Shown here piece after piece: positions 33,161-44,542 of a stretch of DNA of 64,000 nt (positions are counted from its first letter, which is position 1; every line of letters begins with the position of its first letter). Location: assembly GCF_027942865.1 (NCBI RefSeq), contig NC_134520.1, positions 35,751,688 to 35,815,687 of the forward strand, written 5' to 3'. This stretch comes from Odontesthes bonariensis (Eukaryota; Chordata; Actinopteri; Atheriniformes; Atherinopsidae). Below the pieces are notes generated by a model. It was not told the origin of the DNA. It did not search any database and was given only the letters and a program-made list of their open reading frames with translations. The position numbers and the translations under genes are program-made.

Positions 33161-34330
33161 TTTATTCAAACGCAGCTGAAAATAGGTGTGTCTTCAGCCT
33201 TGACTTAAACACACTGAGTGTTTCAGCTGATCTGAGGCTTTCTGGGAGTTTGTTCCAGACATGTGGAGCATAGAAGCTGAATGCAGCTCCTCCATGTCTG
33301 GTTCTGACTCTGGGAACTGATAGAAGACCGGATCCAGATGAGCTGAGGGGTCTGGAAGGTTCACACTGGGTCAGGAGGTCACTGATGCATTCTGGTCCTG
33401 GACCATTCAGAACTTTATAGAGCAGCATCAGAACTTTAAAGTCTATCCTCTGAACTACCAAAGAAAGACAGATACCTCCTGAAAATCTTTATGGCCGCAA
33501 GCAAAAAAGCCATAACAAGAAGATGGCTCAACATAGAACCTCCCACGGTTAATCAGTGGAAAGTCATAATTAAAGACATCCAAACTATGGAACTTTTGAC
33601 TTTTAGCCTCAGGTTTCAAAGGGGCAAAGGTGATGCCCTCTGGGAAAAATGGGACACCTACATCGCAGGAGGGGGTGATGACCTGTCTTGATGCCTTGTG
33701 TACTCTGGTAATGAAAAGCAATGACCATGATGTTATAGTTTGTGGCGATCTGCTCGCAACCCCGTGGTTCCCCTGATGTTTTGTTTTTGTGAATATGCTC
33801 ATGTATGTTTATTTGACTAGGTTTTGCAATCATTTTGGATGTGTGCATGTCTATTTTTTGTTTTTCTTCTGTTTGTTGTTTCTCTTTTGTTTTTGGGGTC
33901 GCATGGCTGGTATTTGAATTGTTTTGCCACATCTGATTGTGACCATATCTTGTTTTTTGGTTTTTTTTTTGTATTGATGTTGTAACTTAAAAAGATAGAA
34001 AAATAAAGTTAAAAAAAAAAAAAAAAGTCTATCCTCTGATGGACAGGCAGCCGATGTAAAGACCTCAGAGCTGGACTGATGTGGTCCACTTCTTTGGTCT
34101 CAGTGAGGACTCGAGCAGCAGAGTTCTGAATAAGCTGCAGTTTTTAGGTAGACCTGTAAAGATGCTGTTACAGTAATCAAGCCGACAAAAGATGAATGCA
34201 TGGACTAGTTTTTCCAGGTCCTGCTGACACATCAGATCTTTTAACCTCGATATATTCTTAATCTGATAGTAGGCTGACTGCCTTAATGTGTTTTTCCAAG
34301 TTTAGGTCTGAGTCCATCACTACACTTCTG
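33161..34330 (-). mobile_element. L2-like LINE 3' region, split by an L1 insertion
   Basis: 33461-33162 encodes FKVLMLLYKVLNGPGPECIS, then RTRHGGAAFSFYAPHVWNKL and FKSRLKTHLFSAAF, the usual C-terminus of L2-type ORF2. The coding sequence resumes after the L1 at 34025 (GGACAGGCAGCCGATGTAAA). It lies in the long first intron of zinc-finger gene B. Confidence 0.75.
33455..34023 (+). mobile_element. 5'-truncated L1-like LINE insertion with target duplication
   Basis: It encodes MAASKKAITRRWLNIEPPTV and LWEKWDTYIAGGGDDLS to a stop, then a T/G-rich 3' UTR, AATAAAG and an A tail. AAGTCTATCCTCTGA occurs immediately before (33440-33454) and after (34025-34039). This is a 15-bp target duplication inside the older L2 copy. 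Confidence 0.85.
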
Positions 34331-35230
34331 GCTTACAGCAGTAATGGGAGGGGGGGGACGTTGTGCTCAGGTGAATTAGCAAATGTTTTTCTCCAGTTGA
34401 TAAAACTAATCTGCTGATGAAGTGGAATTAAAACCTCATAGTGACTGTTTCATAAGCTTCAATCAACATACTCTCATTTCCAGTTTGTCAAACACTCAGT
34501 GGGGTCACATGGCACTGAAAGGATCGGATTATTGGCTAAATTGCAATCAGACTGAGTTATTAAGTGCATGTAGACACCTTAATCTGACTAAGAATTGGAT
34601 CGGATTCAGACCCCGAGATAACTGGGTTGAAAGTCACTCTAAACCTGCTTGTAGACGCTGAAGCACGTGGTGAATCAGACTTTGCGTTCTGCGCATGCTC
34701 CAGATGTTTTCCCGGGGTCGTGACCCGGAAGTCAAAGGAGACGATATTCCTGTTGTTGTCGCCGTCAGAAAGAAACAAACAACGCGATGGAGAATGCTCC
34801 GTTGGGCATCGAGTTTGTGCAACAAGCAGCTCATCACAGAGCAAATGTAGAGGGACGTAGCTTCATCTGGCTCTGCGTTCTCCATCTTTCTCCAACGCCT
34901 GAGTTTGTTGTTGTTGTTGGTGGTGAAGAGGTCAACAGGAAGTGGCTCTATTAGCAACAGCTGGAATGGGTACAGCGCCACCTATCATACCGGGGTATGA
35001 CACGCTTTGTGCCTCTGATCCCATTCATTCACCGCCACATATCCAAGGAGAATTACCCTCGCTCAGCTCATTCTTATTGTAATTTAGCCAATAATCTGAT
35101 CCTTTCAGGGCCATGTGACCCCGCTGAGTGACATTTGAGCCCATTGCATCAGTTTTCAACACACAGGGAATTGCTCTGCAGCTGCATGGGGGATTCAGTC
35201 TAATCTGTTGGTTTCCTTAGCTAGGCTACT

Positions 35231-36557
35231 TTTTTTTACTGGCTCTGTGTGAATTGGACTAATTTGGAATTTAATTAACCCTTGTGTGGTCTTAACATTG
35301 TGTTTACTCCCCTTTGTCCTACCAAAGCCCCAAAATAAAGCAACTTAATTGAATTTTAAATCCAAAATCTATTTTGTATGATGAAACCACCTGTTATTTA
35401 TCTATTCAACTCAATTCAATACATTTTTTATCATGTATTTTTTGTTACACAATCCAAAAAGACAATCACCAGTTTTCAGGATTACACTTTTTTTATTACC
35501 ACAAACCAACTGTCAGTGGGACCAACAGTTTTCTTGTTTTCTCAGTTTTCTTTTACATAATAAAGGTTTATTATTGCTATTATATAAATGTGAAGTAATT
35601 ACTTCTGAATTAATTATTGAAAGGAAAAAAAAACAGTCAACTTCTTTTCTGGTGTTTAAATGTTTTTAGAATTCACGGGTCAAAAATGACCCATAAGACA
35701 ATCTTTGTACCCTAGTGGTGTACAGCCCACACTGGAAAAAAATCAAAGTCTTACCAAGTATATTTGTCTCATTTCTAGTCCATATATCTCATTACACTTA
35801 ATATAAGACACAACTGCCTAACAAGTACTATTTCAGCCAGATATAGGGACTTGTTTGAAGACAATACATCTTGAATATTTTGTTAAATGAAAAAGTCTTG
35901 AAAAAAAATTGTTTTGAGTAACATATCATATGAAAAAAGCTTTTTTTGACATTTGAAGAGGTTTTTAAGCTAATTTCAAGATCACTTTTATCTCAAAAGT
36001 CCTAAATATCACATTTTATTTCAAGATATCTGGACAAGGCGATTTTCACTAGTTCCATTGGCAGATTTCTTTGCTTATTTCAAGCAAAAACGTCTTTTAT
36101 TGGTTGTTTTTTTACTTATTTTTGGAGGGGCGTTTTTTTGTGCACCTGGAAACATAAACAAAAATAAAGTATGACTTTTTCTAATGATGGGGAAAAGTCA
36201 GAAAATTTCAAGTTGGAAAAAGATAGTTTAAGGTATTTTTTCTACAGCTAAACATGGTAGTGGCTCACTTTTGACCAGCAAGACAACAGGAGGGTTAATT
36301 GAATCTGATAATATTACAATGAATTAGATCGTAATTGGCTTGAATTAGACTATCTTTGAATCAATTTGAGATGACATTTGTTGTAATTTGGCACTTTTTA
36401 AATAAAACTGAGTTGGGGGTCTTCAGAAGCCAGTTTGTTGATTTTTGATCATGAACATCAGCTTAATTACCTTCATTTCAACAGGTTTTTCTTTGTCAGT
36501 TTGTCTTTTTGATGTTCCAAATCTGAGCAGAGATATTCTCTCTGCTACAGCTCGTAC
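35231..36557. repeat. Duplicated segment, copy A (interrupted)
   Basis: 35231-35274 plus 36299-36557 matches 37512-37828 (copy B) throughout: ACTGGCTCTGTGTGAATTGG at the start and TCTGCTACAGCTCGTACTTA at the end. Copy A contains a 1,016-bp piggyBac-like MITE at the TTAA that is intact in copy B. Part of the segment is itself a dispersed LINE tail (TTGGCTTGAATT, TGAGATGACATTTGTTG). Confidence 0.8.
35279..36294. mobile_element. piggyBac-like MITE, complete, TTAA-flanked
   Basis: TTAA-CCCTTGTGTGGTCTTAACA ... AAGACAACAGGAGGG-TTAA: imperfect terminal inverted repeats with TTAA on both sides (35275-35278 and 36295-36298). No transposase frame. Inside, 35729 onward (CACTGGAAAAAAATCAAAGT) may be a further inserted repeat. 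The empty site in copy B (37556-37563) proves the boundaries. Confidence 0.85.
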
Positions 36558-36561
36558 TTAA

Positions 36562-37106
36562 AGGTAGGGTAGGAGATCCTGGATTTTGAGTCCAGCGAAG
36601 CTGCATTTTGAAAATACACAGGTCAAAAGTCCCAACCCTTTTCTTCACTTTCCCCCCGAAGCCACGCCTCTAGAGTACATGAACGCGCACAAGCACAAAG
36701 GTGCACGAGCGCTGTTCTGACAGCAAGCATCGATCGTTGCCGTATTTAGTATATGCTAACTATACGTTTAATAATGCAAGGTGCTAGCCAAGCTGGCTCT
36801 AGTTTAGCTTCCTGCCAAGCTTCTGGACGCGTAATTCGTTCACGGAGCAGGGTACGCGCACAGGGGGGGAGGAGGGGGAGGGAGGAGCAGATTGCAGTTT
36901 GATAGACGGCATCAGAATCCAATCATCGTTAACGGTCCGTTCAGTATGATTGGATACTGTTTTTCCTAGATTGTACGTTCTAGAGGCCACTAAAACTTTT
37001 CATATTTGTGTCAAAACTTTTAATTAATTGGTTGCAATGGGGGTGTGAAGGGTATTTCAAGCAATATGTAAAAAAATGCTCCAGAAAAAGAACCCCTACC
37101 CCGCCT
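36562..37106. mobile_element. TTAA-flanked MITE, AGGTAGGG type
   Basis: TTAA (36558-36561) then AGGTAGGGTAGGAGATCC; the right end AGAACCCCTACCCCGCCT is followed by TTAA (37107-37110). 545 bp, no frame. The right TTAA is shared with the left edge of the next element. A half copy is at 10225-10475. Confidence 0.8.
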
Positions 37107-37110
37107 TTAA

Positions 37111-37170
37111 AGGGATAGTTCGCCTCTTTTGACATGAAGCTGTGTATGACATCCCATATCAGCAACATAA
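37111..37170. mobile_element. Left end of the palindromic TTAA element (copy 4)
   Basis: AGGGATAGTTCGCCTCTTTT through CATCCCATATCAGCAACAT matches copies 1-3 at 47380, 50430 and 54509. It is cut off after 60 bp by an L2 tail. Confidence 0.8.
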
Positions 37171-37172
37171 TT

Positions 37173-37492
37173 TTGACTAAACATGGAGAAGCAGCATTTA
37201 GCTGTTATGCTGCAAACAAGTGGAACAAACTGCCAGTGGAGATTAAACTTTCACCAAATGGAGACATTTTTAAATCCAGGTTAAAGACATTTCTGTTCTC
37301 ATGTGTCTATGCATGAAATCTGCACGATATCTTTGAACTTATCTGGACTGTTGCTTGTTTTTAAATTCATTTAAATTATTTGATGTATTTTTAATGCTTC
37401 TTCCACTCCCTACTGCAATGCTTTTATTTTATGTAAAGCACTTTGAACTGTTTTATACGTGAAATGTGCTACAAATAAATTTGATTTTGATT
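37173..37492 (+). mobile_element. L2-like LINE 3' end
   Basis: It encodes HGEAAFSCYAANKWNKLPVE then IFKSRLKTFLFSCVYA, and continues into the GCACGATATCTTTGAACTTA tail ending in AAATTTGATTTTGATTTG. Near identical to 51500-51832. Confidence 0.8.
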
Positions 37493-37511
37493 TGATTTAT
37501 AAACATTTTCT

Positions 37512-37828
37512 TTTTTTTTTAACTGGCTCTGTGTGAATTGGACTAATTTGGAATTGAATTAATTGAATTTGATAATCTTACAATGAATTAGATGGTAATT
37601 GGCTTGAATTGTACCACCTTTGAGTCAATTTGAGATGACATTTGTTGTAATTGACGCTTTTAAAAAAAAATAAAACTGAGTTGAGGGTCTTCAGAAGCCA
37701 GTTTGTTGATTTTTTGATCATGAACATCAGCTTAATTACCTTCATTTCAACAGATTTTTCTTTGTCAGTTTGTCTTTTTGATGTTCCAAATCTGAGCAGA
37801 GATATTCTCTCTGCTACAGCTCGTACTT
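37512..37828. repeat. Duplicated segment, copy B (empty-site copy)
   Basis: Matches copy A but lacks the MITE: it reads GGAATTGAATTAATTGAATT where copy A carries the insertion. It also ends at CTCGTACTTAA, the point where copy A carries the second TTAA MITE. Confidence 0.8.
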
Positions 37829-37881
37829 AAGCTTTAAAAGAAGCTGTGAACGACGCATTGTTTTAGGTGAGAGTTTCATAC

Positions 37882-38053
37882 CTATTCTTTGGAGCTTTAT
37901 TCCGGGTTTCCAGGTGACATCCAGCAGCCTGCGCTGCCGGTCGATCTCCTCCTCGTACCGGCCGATGGTTTTCTCAAACTCTGAGAATATTTCCTCAGCA
38001 GCAGCAGTGAGCCGCTGGCTGATAAACTCTCTCAGATGCTGAGCTGAAGACAT
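37882..38053 (-). CDS. Zinc-finger leader exon (coding exon 1 of gene B)
   Basis: 172 bp, MSSAQHLREF to GIKLQRI, donor AAGAATAG|GTATGA, phase 1. The sequence is identical to the gene A leader except the last residues (QRI for HTA). The next finger exon downstream on this strand is gene B (31301-32361), which makes a 5.5-kb first intron filled with repeats. The GCTGCTCACACTCACAGATT sequence before the start codon is shared with the other leader exons. Confidence 0.82.
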
Positions 38054-38373
38054 TGTTGCTGCTCACACTCACAGATTCAGCTCAGCCGTCTGCCGTTAGT
38101 CCAAACTAACGATTCTAGCGCCATTTTACTTCCGCCGGATGTGTCTCCCCCTTGTGAGGTCCGGGCAGAAACAGCACCGTAACTAAAGGTCCCGCCTTTT
38201 TCTCCAGTTAAAAGTTATTTAAATATTTTTCATTCTGGTTCGCTCATTCATCTTAATTTTTACTAAAAACTGTTTGATAAGTTCATCATTAATGTTTTTT
38301 TTATGTAAACATTTGTAACAAATGACTAAAATAGACTAAAATAGAATTTTCTAACTGCAAAGAGTCACTTTAA

Positions 38374-38548
38374 TACGAAAGAGTATTAGGGCCAGGCATA
38401 AGAAAAAATAATAATATTTTGCCTGTCGAGATTAACGTCAACATGTCGACAATAAAGTTGAAACCTTGATTTTCGACATGTCGACTTTATTCTCGACAAG
38501 CAAAATATAAATATTATTTCTTATGCCTGGCCCTAATACTCTTCCGTA
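38374..38548. mobile_element. Palindromic MITE, 175 bp
   Basis: Left arm TACGAAAGAGTATTAGGGCC with AGGCATAAGAAA; the right arm is its near-perfect complement, with TGTCGAC-rich sequence at the centre. The whole element can fold into one hairpin. It lies 320 bp upstream of the gene B start codon. A sister copy is 190 bp upstream of gene C. Confidence 0.9.
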
Positions 38549-38599
38549 CTTTAAAAAGTCAAAGATGATTGACAGATAGATTTAATTGTGGAGAAATCA

Positions 38600-39460
38600 A
38601 TACACAATACCAGGTGAATACTATATACCTGACGGATGAGCAAGATACCATAAACTCAGTTTAGAAGTGTGGATCCAACATTAACTGGACACAATCTGCT
38701 GTTATGATAGAAAATTAAAAAAAAAATCAAGCTCAATTTCCACATTTAGAAATACCAAAACATACTTCTCTTCAAACCATAACAGATAATAACAAAATGA
38801 TCTCGCTTTCAGCACACAAATCTATCAATTTGGGCACTTCATAATATCTGGAATAAACACTTTAATTCAATTCAATATTACTTGAAAAGCTTCTTTTCAG
38901 TGTTTTCTCTGTTAGGTGTTGTTTTACAAAAGCTCTTTGTTGTGATGGAGAACCCCCAGAGGAAGTTATCTTACATGCAGGACAATAGAAGAACTTATTC
39001 ATTGATATAAAAGAGAAATCTTGTTTCGAGGTCAATAACCGACGTGATCAGAACTCACCTGAAAAGCCTGACAAGGACTTCAAAACCCTTTGTGACATGA
39101 AGTGAACATTGAAGTTGAGCCATGTTAAATCACGTTTGAGGGCTCTTAAATGACTCAGCCATGAAACACGTTTCATTGAGTCTGAGTTCTTTTTTACAGT
39201 TTACGTTAGTGACATCTGCAGCACTGATGAGCACACATCAATACAGAAGTCTTAAAATATTAAAAACAAATTCCTTACTTTTCAAAACTGCAGAAGAACT
39301 CTGTGTATTAAAATTATGAACACATGAGATCAGTTAAAAAGGGAACTGACCACTTTCTGGATTACTACCACTTAAGACTGAATTTTGTAGTTCCAACAAT
39401 CATTGAATGCATCAGTTTGAATAAGCTGCACTGGAACAAACGTTTTTATAACACCGAGTT
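38600..39460. other. No gene recognised
   Basis: AT-rich intergenic sequence between genes B and C. No frame or repeat that I can name. Confidence 0.3.
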
Positions 39461-39464
39461 ATAA

Positions 39465-40035
39465 GGTCTAGTGAAGCTGGATAGCAGTGTGGGCGGGATA
39501 AACGGTTGTCTGTTAAGTTGCCTCTGCACTTAACGCCACGCAATAGGATGGCGCAACAACCAATCAGAGCGTCGTCCCACCAACGGAGCAAGCTGGTAAA
39601 TTAAACTTTTACCGTACCCGGTGGGCAAAACTCCGAAAAACGTCCTTTTTTTTCAAGAAAAATTTAAGTGCAGTTCTCTCTGGAACTTTTTTTTTTTCTT
39701 TTAATAAACTTTATTTATCTTCACAATATCACAGTAACAGTAGTCATGAAAGAAATAGTGTACAGTAATGAACAAAGGACATAAAATGAAAGAAGAACAT
39801 AGTTAAAAAATACAACGATAGAAAACTGTTAGTTCTCTCTGGAACTAAACACTGAAACGTCGCACCTCTGTCGTCACTAGGTAGCCCGGCCTCCGACCCC
39901 GCTCCTCACGATTTGATTGGCCTGATTAAGTTTCGATTTTCAGTCTCGCAAAACGACCACAAGTGACTAGACTAGCCCGGGAGCAAATTCAATTTGCGGT
40001 CGCTAGGTGCGTCTAGATTTCTAGGCTAGTTGAGC
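39465..40035. mobile_element. DNA-transposon-like repeat carrying a short L1 insertion
   Basis: GTCTAGTGAAGCTGGATAGC at the left and GTCTAGATTTCTAGGCTAG at the right bound a GC-richer body (CCACGCAATAGGATGGCGC; CAATCAGAGCGTCGTCCC). I know this as a dispersed fish repeat but not its class. 39688-39829 is an independent insertion. Confidence 0.4.
39688..39829 (-). mobile_element. Very short L1-like 3'-end insertion
   Basis: AGTTCTCTCTGGAACT flanks both sides (39672-39687 and 39830-39845). The insert begins with a T run and TTTAATAAACTTTATTTAT, so the minus strand ends in AATAAA plus poly-A. Only about 140 bp of 3' UTR was copied. Confidence 0.75.
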
Positions 40036-40503
40036 ACAGCTATCTACCAACATCGACCCAGAATGCATTGGCTTGTGAAGTTAAAATATTCCACATGTTT
40101 TCGAGGTTCCACGTAAGGGTGGAACCATCAAAGAATCAATCTTAAATGTCAGCGTGTACATGCAACACAAACTGCATAAAGGTAGTTGGTTTGTTTTATA
40201 CATCACTTTTTGTTAGATTCATCATGTATCCTCCTAACGACTGAACAGCCTCGATCACTCAATCAGACAATGAGAGAAGCCAAATTGTTTGAGCCATCTC
40301 GCATACTGCGGCATGTAATAAAACTCACAGTAGGTGTTAAAGCTCAGTTAGGTACTGAAACTGAAAGCTCTACTTTTAACTTGTACAAATTCATACATGT
40401 TTTTTCGAGCTTTGCTTCGTATCTATTTTTTTCCCCAAAGATATTTTTGGGACTTCAATGTCTCACCTGTGGAAACTCCAATAAGAAGAGTCGACAGAAT
40501 CTT

Positions 40504-41531
40504 TTACCATGTTTCACAAGATGGCTGCTTCTCATCCGTGTGAAGGTGAGTTTTCAAAGTACCTCTATGTCTGAAACTTTTCCCACAAGTTTCACAAAAA
40601 TACGGCTTTTCACCTGTGTGAATTCTCATGTGGAGTTTCAAAGTCGATCGATGTCTAAATCTTTTACCGCATATTTTACAAAGATATGGCTTCTCGCCCG
40701 TGTGAGTTCTTATATGGTCCAGCAAAGTATCACTACGCCTGAAACTTTTACCACACCGCTCACAGGAGTACGACTTCTCACCCGTGTGCGTTCTCATGTG
40801 GCTCAACAAGGTATCACTACGTCTGAATCTTTTCCCGCATGTTTTGCAAGAATGTGGCTTGTCACCTCCGTGAGTTTTCATGTGGGCAATCAAATGTGCT
40901 TTATACCCAAAACTTTTACCACATTCACAAGCATACCCGTTCTCACCGGTGTGGATTTTCATGTGAACATTTAAGGAGGAGATCTGACTGAATCGTCTCC
41001 CACAGATGGTACAAGCAAACGGCTTCTCACCTGTGTGGATTCTGTAATGCGTCTTTAGTTTGGACCGAAACTTAAAAACTTTTCCACAAACATCGCATTT
41101 CACCGATCCTTTACCTGTGTTAGTGTTACTCTCGGACATGGGAGAGTCTTCTACAGTGTCACTGTCACTTGTGTTGCTGTAATGTTCCTCCTTTGGCGTC
41201 AATTCCTCATTTGTAGACAATCTCATCTCTTTACACTTACTTTCGTCCGGATCTTGACTCTCATTTACAGGAGAGTGCTGAGAGAGAAACGGGTCTGTGT
41301 TTGGTTCTGGTTCACTGTGGTCACATTCCTCATAAAATGGAATAGTCCTATCGGTCTCCTGCTTCAGTACAAGCTGCTCTCCCTCCTGACTGGTGCAGAG
41401 TTCCTCCTGTTCCTCTTTAATCTTTGGAGGCCGTGGTTCCTCCTGCTCCATAATGCATTTTCTCACCTGATGACAGCACTGCAGCTCAGTAAGAAGCACC
41501 TCCTCATTAGTGTCATGTTGGAGTGGAAGGT
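40504..41531 (-). CDS. Zinc-finger gene C, exon 2: acidic linker plus seven C2H2 fingers
   Basis: The acceptor CCAATTTAG|ACC joins in phase to the leader exon at 44182-44353, giving DLPLQHDTNEEVLLTELQCC and about 399 residues in all. The linker has PPKIKEEQEELCTSQEGEQ and TEPN/SEPEPN repeats. There are seven fingers. Two are abnormal: finger 3 reads YACECGKSF, so its first pair is CxC rather than CxxC, and finger 7 reads LKTHLHTDEK, with HxH in place of HxxxH. Both probably weaken zinc binding and so shorten the functional array to five or six. Fingers 4 and 5 are near duplicates (RRSDTLLSHMRTH and RRSDTLLDHIRTH). Confidence 0.87.
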
Positions 41532-41639
41532 CTAAATTGGAAAGGGGACACAGGAAAAATGTTAATGTGATTTATAAGAAATGACACAACCCTTTTTCCC
41601 AGGAGTTCAGTCAATAACTGACTCCAAACCTCTTTCATA

Positions 41640-42680
41640 AAGGGGTGTGGGCTTTTCCTTCATTATCGTATCACCAATTCAGCAGCTAAAAGGTCTTGTG
41701 TTTATACACATGGAACACTAGGTAGAAGTCTGGTGCAGCCCAAATATTTTAAGACCGGGAAACATGGTTTCCATGTGTGCAAACTGATTGGAAAATTGGA
41801 GATTAGTCCACCTGGTTACAAATATTCGGGCAGCATGTGGTTGGCCATTGATGGACCCAGTGGACCTCAGCAAGCTGATTAAATAAATGTTGGAGACGTG
41901 GATAATGGTCTACAGTGTACCACAGACTGGTTACATGCCCATGCCCACATGGCTGTTGGTGCAGCTGACCCATAAACTGTATTTGCACTACACTGCATTT
42001 TCATTGTGTTGCTGCTGTTGGGATTTACAGGGTCTGCCCTGATAATCTTCTGCCCTTGGCGAAAGGATTTGATTGCCCCTGATCGTTGAATATTAAGCAG
42101 TGTCGCGGCCTTTTAAATTTCCAAATGATATTTTCCAACAAAGGCCGTGGGTGGCAGCAGGTGGTTGTGTTCTTGCACGTACTTCAGTTGATTGTTAAAA
42201 TATATGTAGTTTATTTTTTACCAACAAAAAAAATATGAACAAAACAATAACAAAAAAACTTCTTACAATTTAGATGAAAACGAAAGTTAACTTATTTGAA
42301 TTTAACAAGATCTAAAAGTCATCAAAATAATTTAAACAATCTCAAATACAAAAATGAACCCCAGATCTTGACTCCAAATCAACCAAAGTATATTCCAATA
42401 TCCCAAAGAAAACCAAACCGATAGAACCCATGACTTACAAAATATAAATGGCCACAACAAGCAGTTTCCATCCATATTTTAGGTGGCTGGTACAGTTATG
42501 CATGTGCAGAGTGGGTTTGTGTTTATGAACACAGAACATGAACCGGTTTCAGACTGGAAGCAGATGGCACAGCCCTCAGCTGTCTGGATGTATCACTAAA
42601 TAAGATCAGATCTACACGGAAACCCATTTTATCAGCTTTAGAGGGAGTCAAAATACTGGTAGGATGCTGTTCTGCCAACG
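41640..42680. other. Intronic sequence, nothing recognised
   Basis: First intron of gene C. Short frames only. An A-rich stretch at 42222-42260 could be the end of a degraded retroposon. Confidence 0.3.
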
Positions 42681-42689
42681 CATTTCTGT

Positions 42690-43154
42690 CACATCCATGT
42701 TTTTAGTTCTGTGTTTTATCATGTTTTAGCTTATTTCATGTCTTAGTTTTAAGTTCATGTTTAGTTCTTTTTTCTTTTGCCATGTTTTAGTTTTGCCATT
42801 GTTTTTCCCCCAGTCCCCATGTTCTGGTCATTAGTTTCATTCACTTCACCTGTCCATCGTTTCTCAGCTGCACTCATTTACCAATCAGCCTGTTCAGCAT
42901 TTAGTTTCCAGTTTTCCCCCATTCAGTTTGTGAAATCCTTTCACCATTCTCACACTTCATGCCAAGTTAAACCAGCGTCCATGTCATGCCAAGTCTTTTG
43001 TTTATTTTGTCACAGTCCTACTCATGTTTTGTTCTACAGTTAAGTTTTGTTATCCGGCTCAGGTGCGCCTTTTGTTGCCTTTGTTTTGATAAATAAATCA
43101 ATTTGCTTTTTACCTCTAAAGTCTGCATCCATGTCCTGCCAACCCCTTACTGAC
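42690..43154. mobile_element. TGTCA-ended non-autonomous repeat
   Basis: TGTCACATCCATGTTTTTAG at the left, repeated GTTTTAG phrases, GATAAATAAATC near the right end, and CCAACCCC...TGACAG at the right. The layout resembles the insert at 50617-50896 (TGTCAGAATCCG ... CCCGTGACA). Class uncertain. Confidence 0.45.
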
Positions 43155-43589
43155 AGTTTCTATGTTTAATGGATCGTGTTTGGAACAGGTGGACAAAGCA
43201 CTGAGCTTCTGCTGGTACGGTGACCTTATTATCAGAGAAAGAAAATACACTTTTAAAGATTGATGTTCTGTAGTCTTATTGAAATGTCCGTTAGCTGCAA
43301 CACCTCTGACCCTCTGTACGTAGATCACATGTTTTTACCTTTTGCTTTAAAACTCCCATTGCTCACACCAACAGTTTTATTCCTCTTTCAGTTCAAACAC
43401 TCGGCTCAGATAACACCAGGAGATGGCCCGACTCAGTAACACTCACACTTAGTAACCCCTCCAGTTATGTATTCATTTGTCTGTAATTTAGTTATTCTGT
43501 TTTTGCTTCTTTATTCTAATTAGTTTTTAATTGCCGTCATTATTTGATCACAACTCTTGAGTTATTCATTCTTCTTTAACTGACAGAAG

Positions 43590-43745
43590 CTGTTTTTGCC
43601 CCTTTTGGGACAAAATAATCAACAGAATTGAGTTGACAATGAATTGAATTCCAATTGGCTTGAATTGGACTTTATTATTATCTAAGTGCCTTGAGATGAC
43701 ATTTGTTGTATTTGGCGCTATATAAATAAAACTGAATTGAATTGA
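43590..43745 (+). mobile_element. LINE tail fragment
   Basis: TTGGCTTGAATTGGACTTTA, GCCTTGAGATGACATTTGTT, then TATAAATAAAACTGAATTGA. The same tail is at 60066-60196 and, diverged, at 36300-36420. Confidence 0.65.
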
Positions 43746-44181
43746 AAGCTTATATTAGGTTACCTTTGAATTTAATTCAATTGAGTTCATTTTAAGTGAA
43801 TTGAATGATACATGAAGGCTCTGTTGGGTTGATGAGGGCAGGAGTAAGTCTGCAGCACATTGGTTTAAAACTACCTTCCAGCTGACTGTCACCACAGCTG
43901 TTTTTCCTGCAAACATCTGGCGGCTGTGCAGCGCTGCTGTGTCAGAGGGTGTGTGGATGTAAACAGTGTTTCCTGTGGGTCCACCTGCTGATGACAGCCG
44001 ACACATCATCATTTTATGATGACCTGCCAGCTGATCACGATGATTGATCACATCCGCGTCCGGAGGGTTTTACGCAGATTAATGCGCAAAAGGCTCCGAA
44101 TACCTGCGCCGTGCGCCGGAACAGACCTCAGATCAGATGATCCATGTGTGAGTTCATCCAGCCCATCACAGTGTTCCGTAC

Positions 44182-44353
44182 CTGCTGTGTGGAGCTTTAT
44201 TCCGGGCTTCCAGGTGACATCCAGCAGCCTGCGCTGCCGGTCGATCTCCTCCTCGTACCGGCCGATGGTTTTCTCAAACTCTGAGAATATTTCCTCAGCA
44301 GCAGCAGTGAGCCGCTGGCTGATAAACTCTCTCAGATGCTGAGCTGAAGACAT
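44182..44353 (-). CDS. Zinc-finger leader exon (coding exon 1 of gene C)
   Basis: 172 bp, MSSAQHLREF to GIKLHTA, donor CACAGCAG|GTACGG, phase 1. Pairs naturally with the gene C finger exon 2.65 kb downstream. Confidence 0.85.
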
Positions 44354-44542
44354 TGTTGCTGCTCACACTCACAGATTCAGCTCAGACACCAAAACAAACT
44401 TAACTCCGCTGCTGGGTAAGACATCGCGCAAATGTCCGGCAGAAACAGCGAATTCACTTTTTTTTTAGTTCCGCCAACAAAGCGAGGCAGAGCTTCAACT
44501 TCCTTTTTTTTTTTTTTAAGACATTTCACCTCTCATCTGAAA

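Noticed and set aside
40186-40974. 262-codon + strand frame
   Set aside because: Its second half is antisense to the gene C finger array (repeated VSSHV/VNSHV and SETFP phrases are reversed finger codons). Similar antisense frames over B, D, E and F were left out for the same reason.
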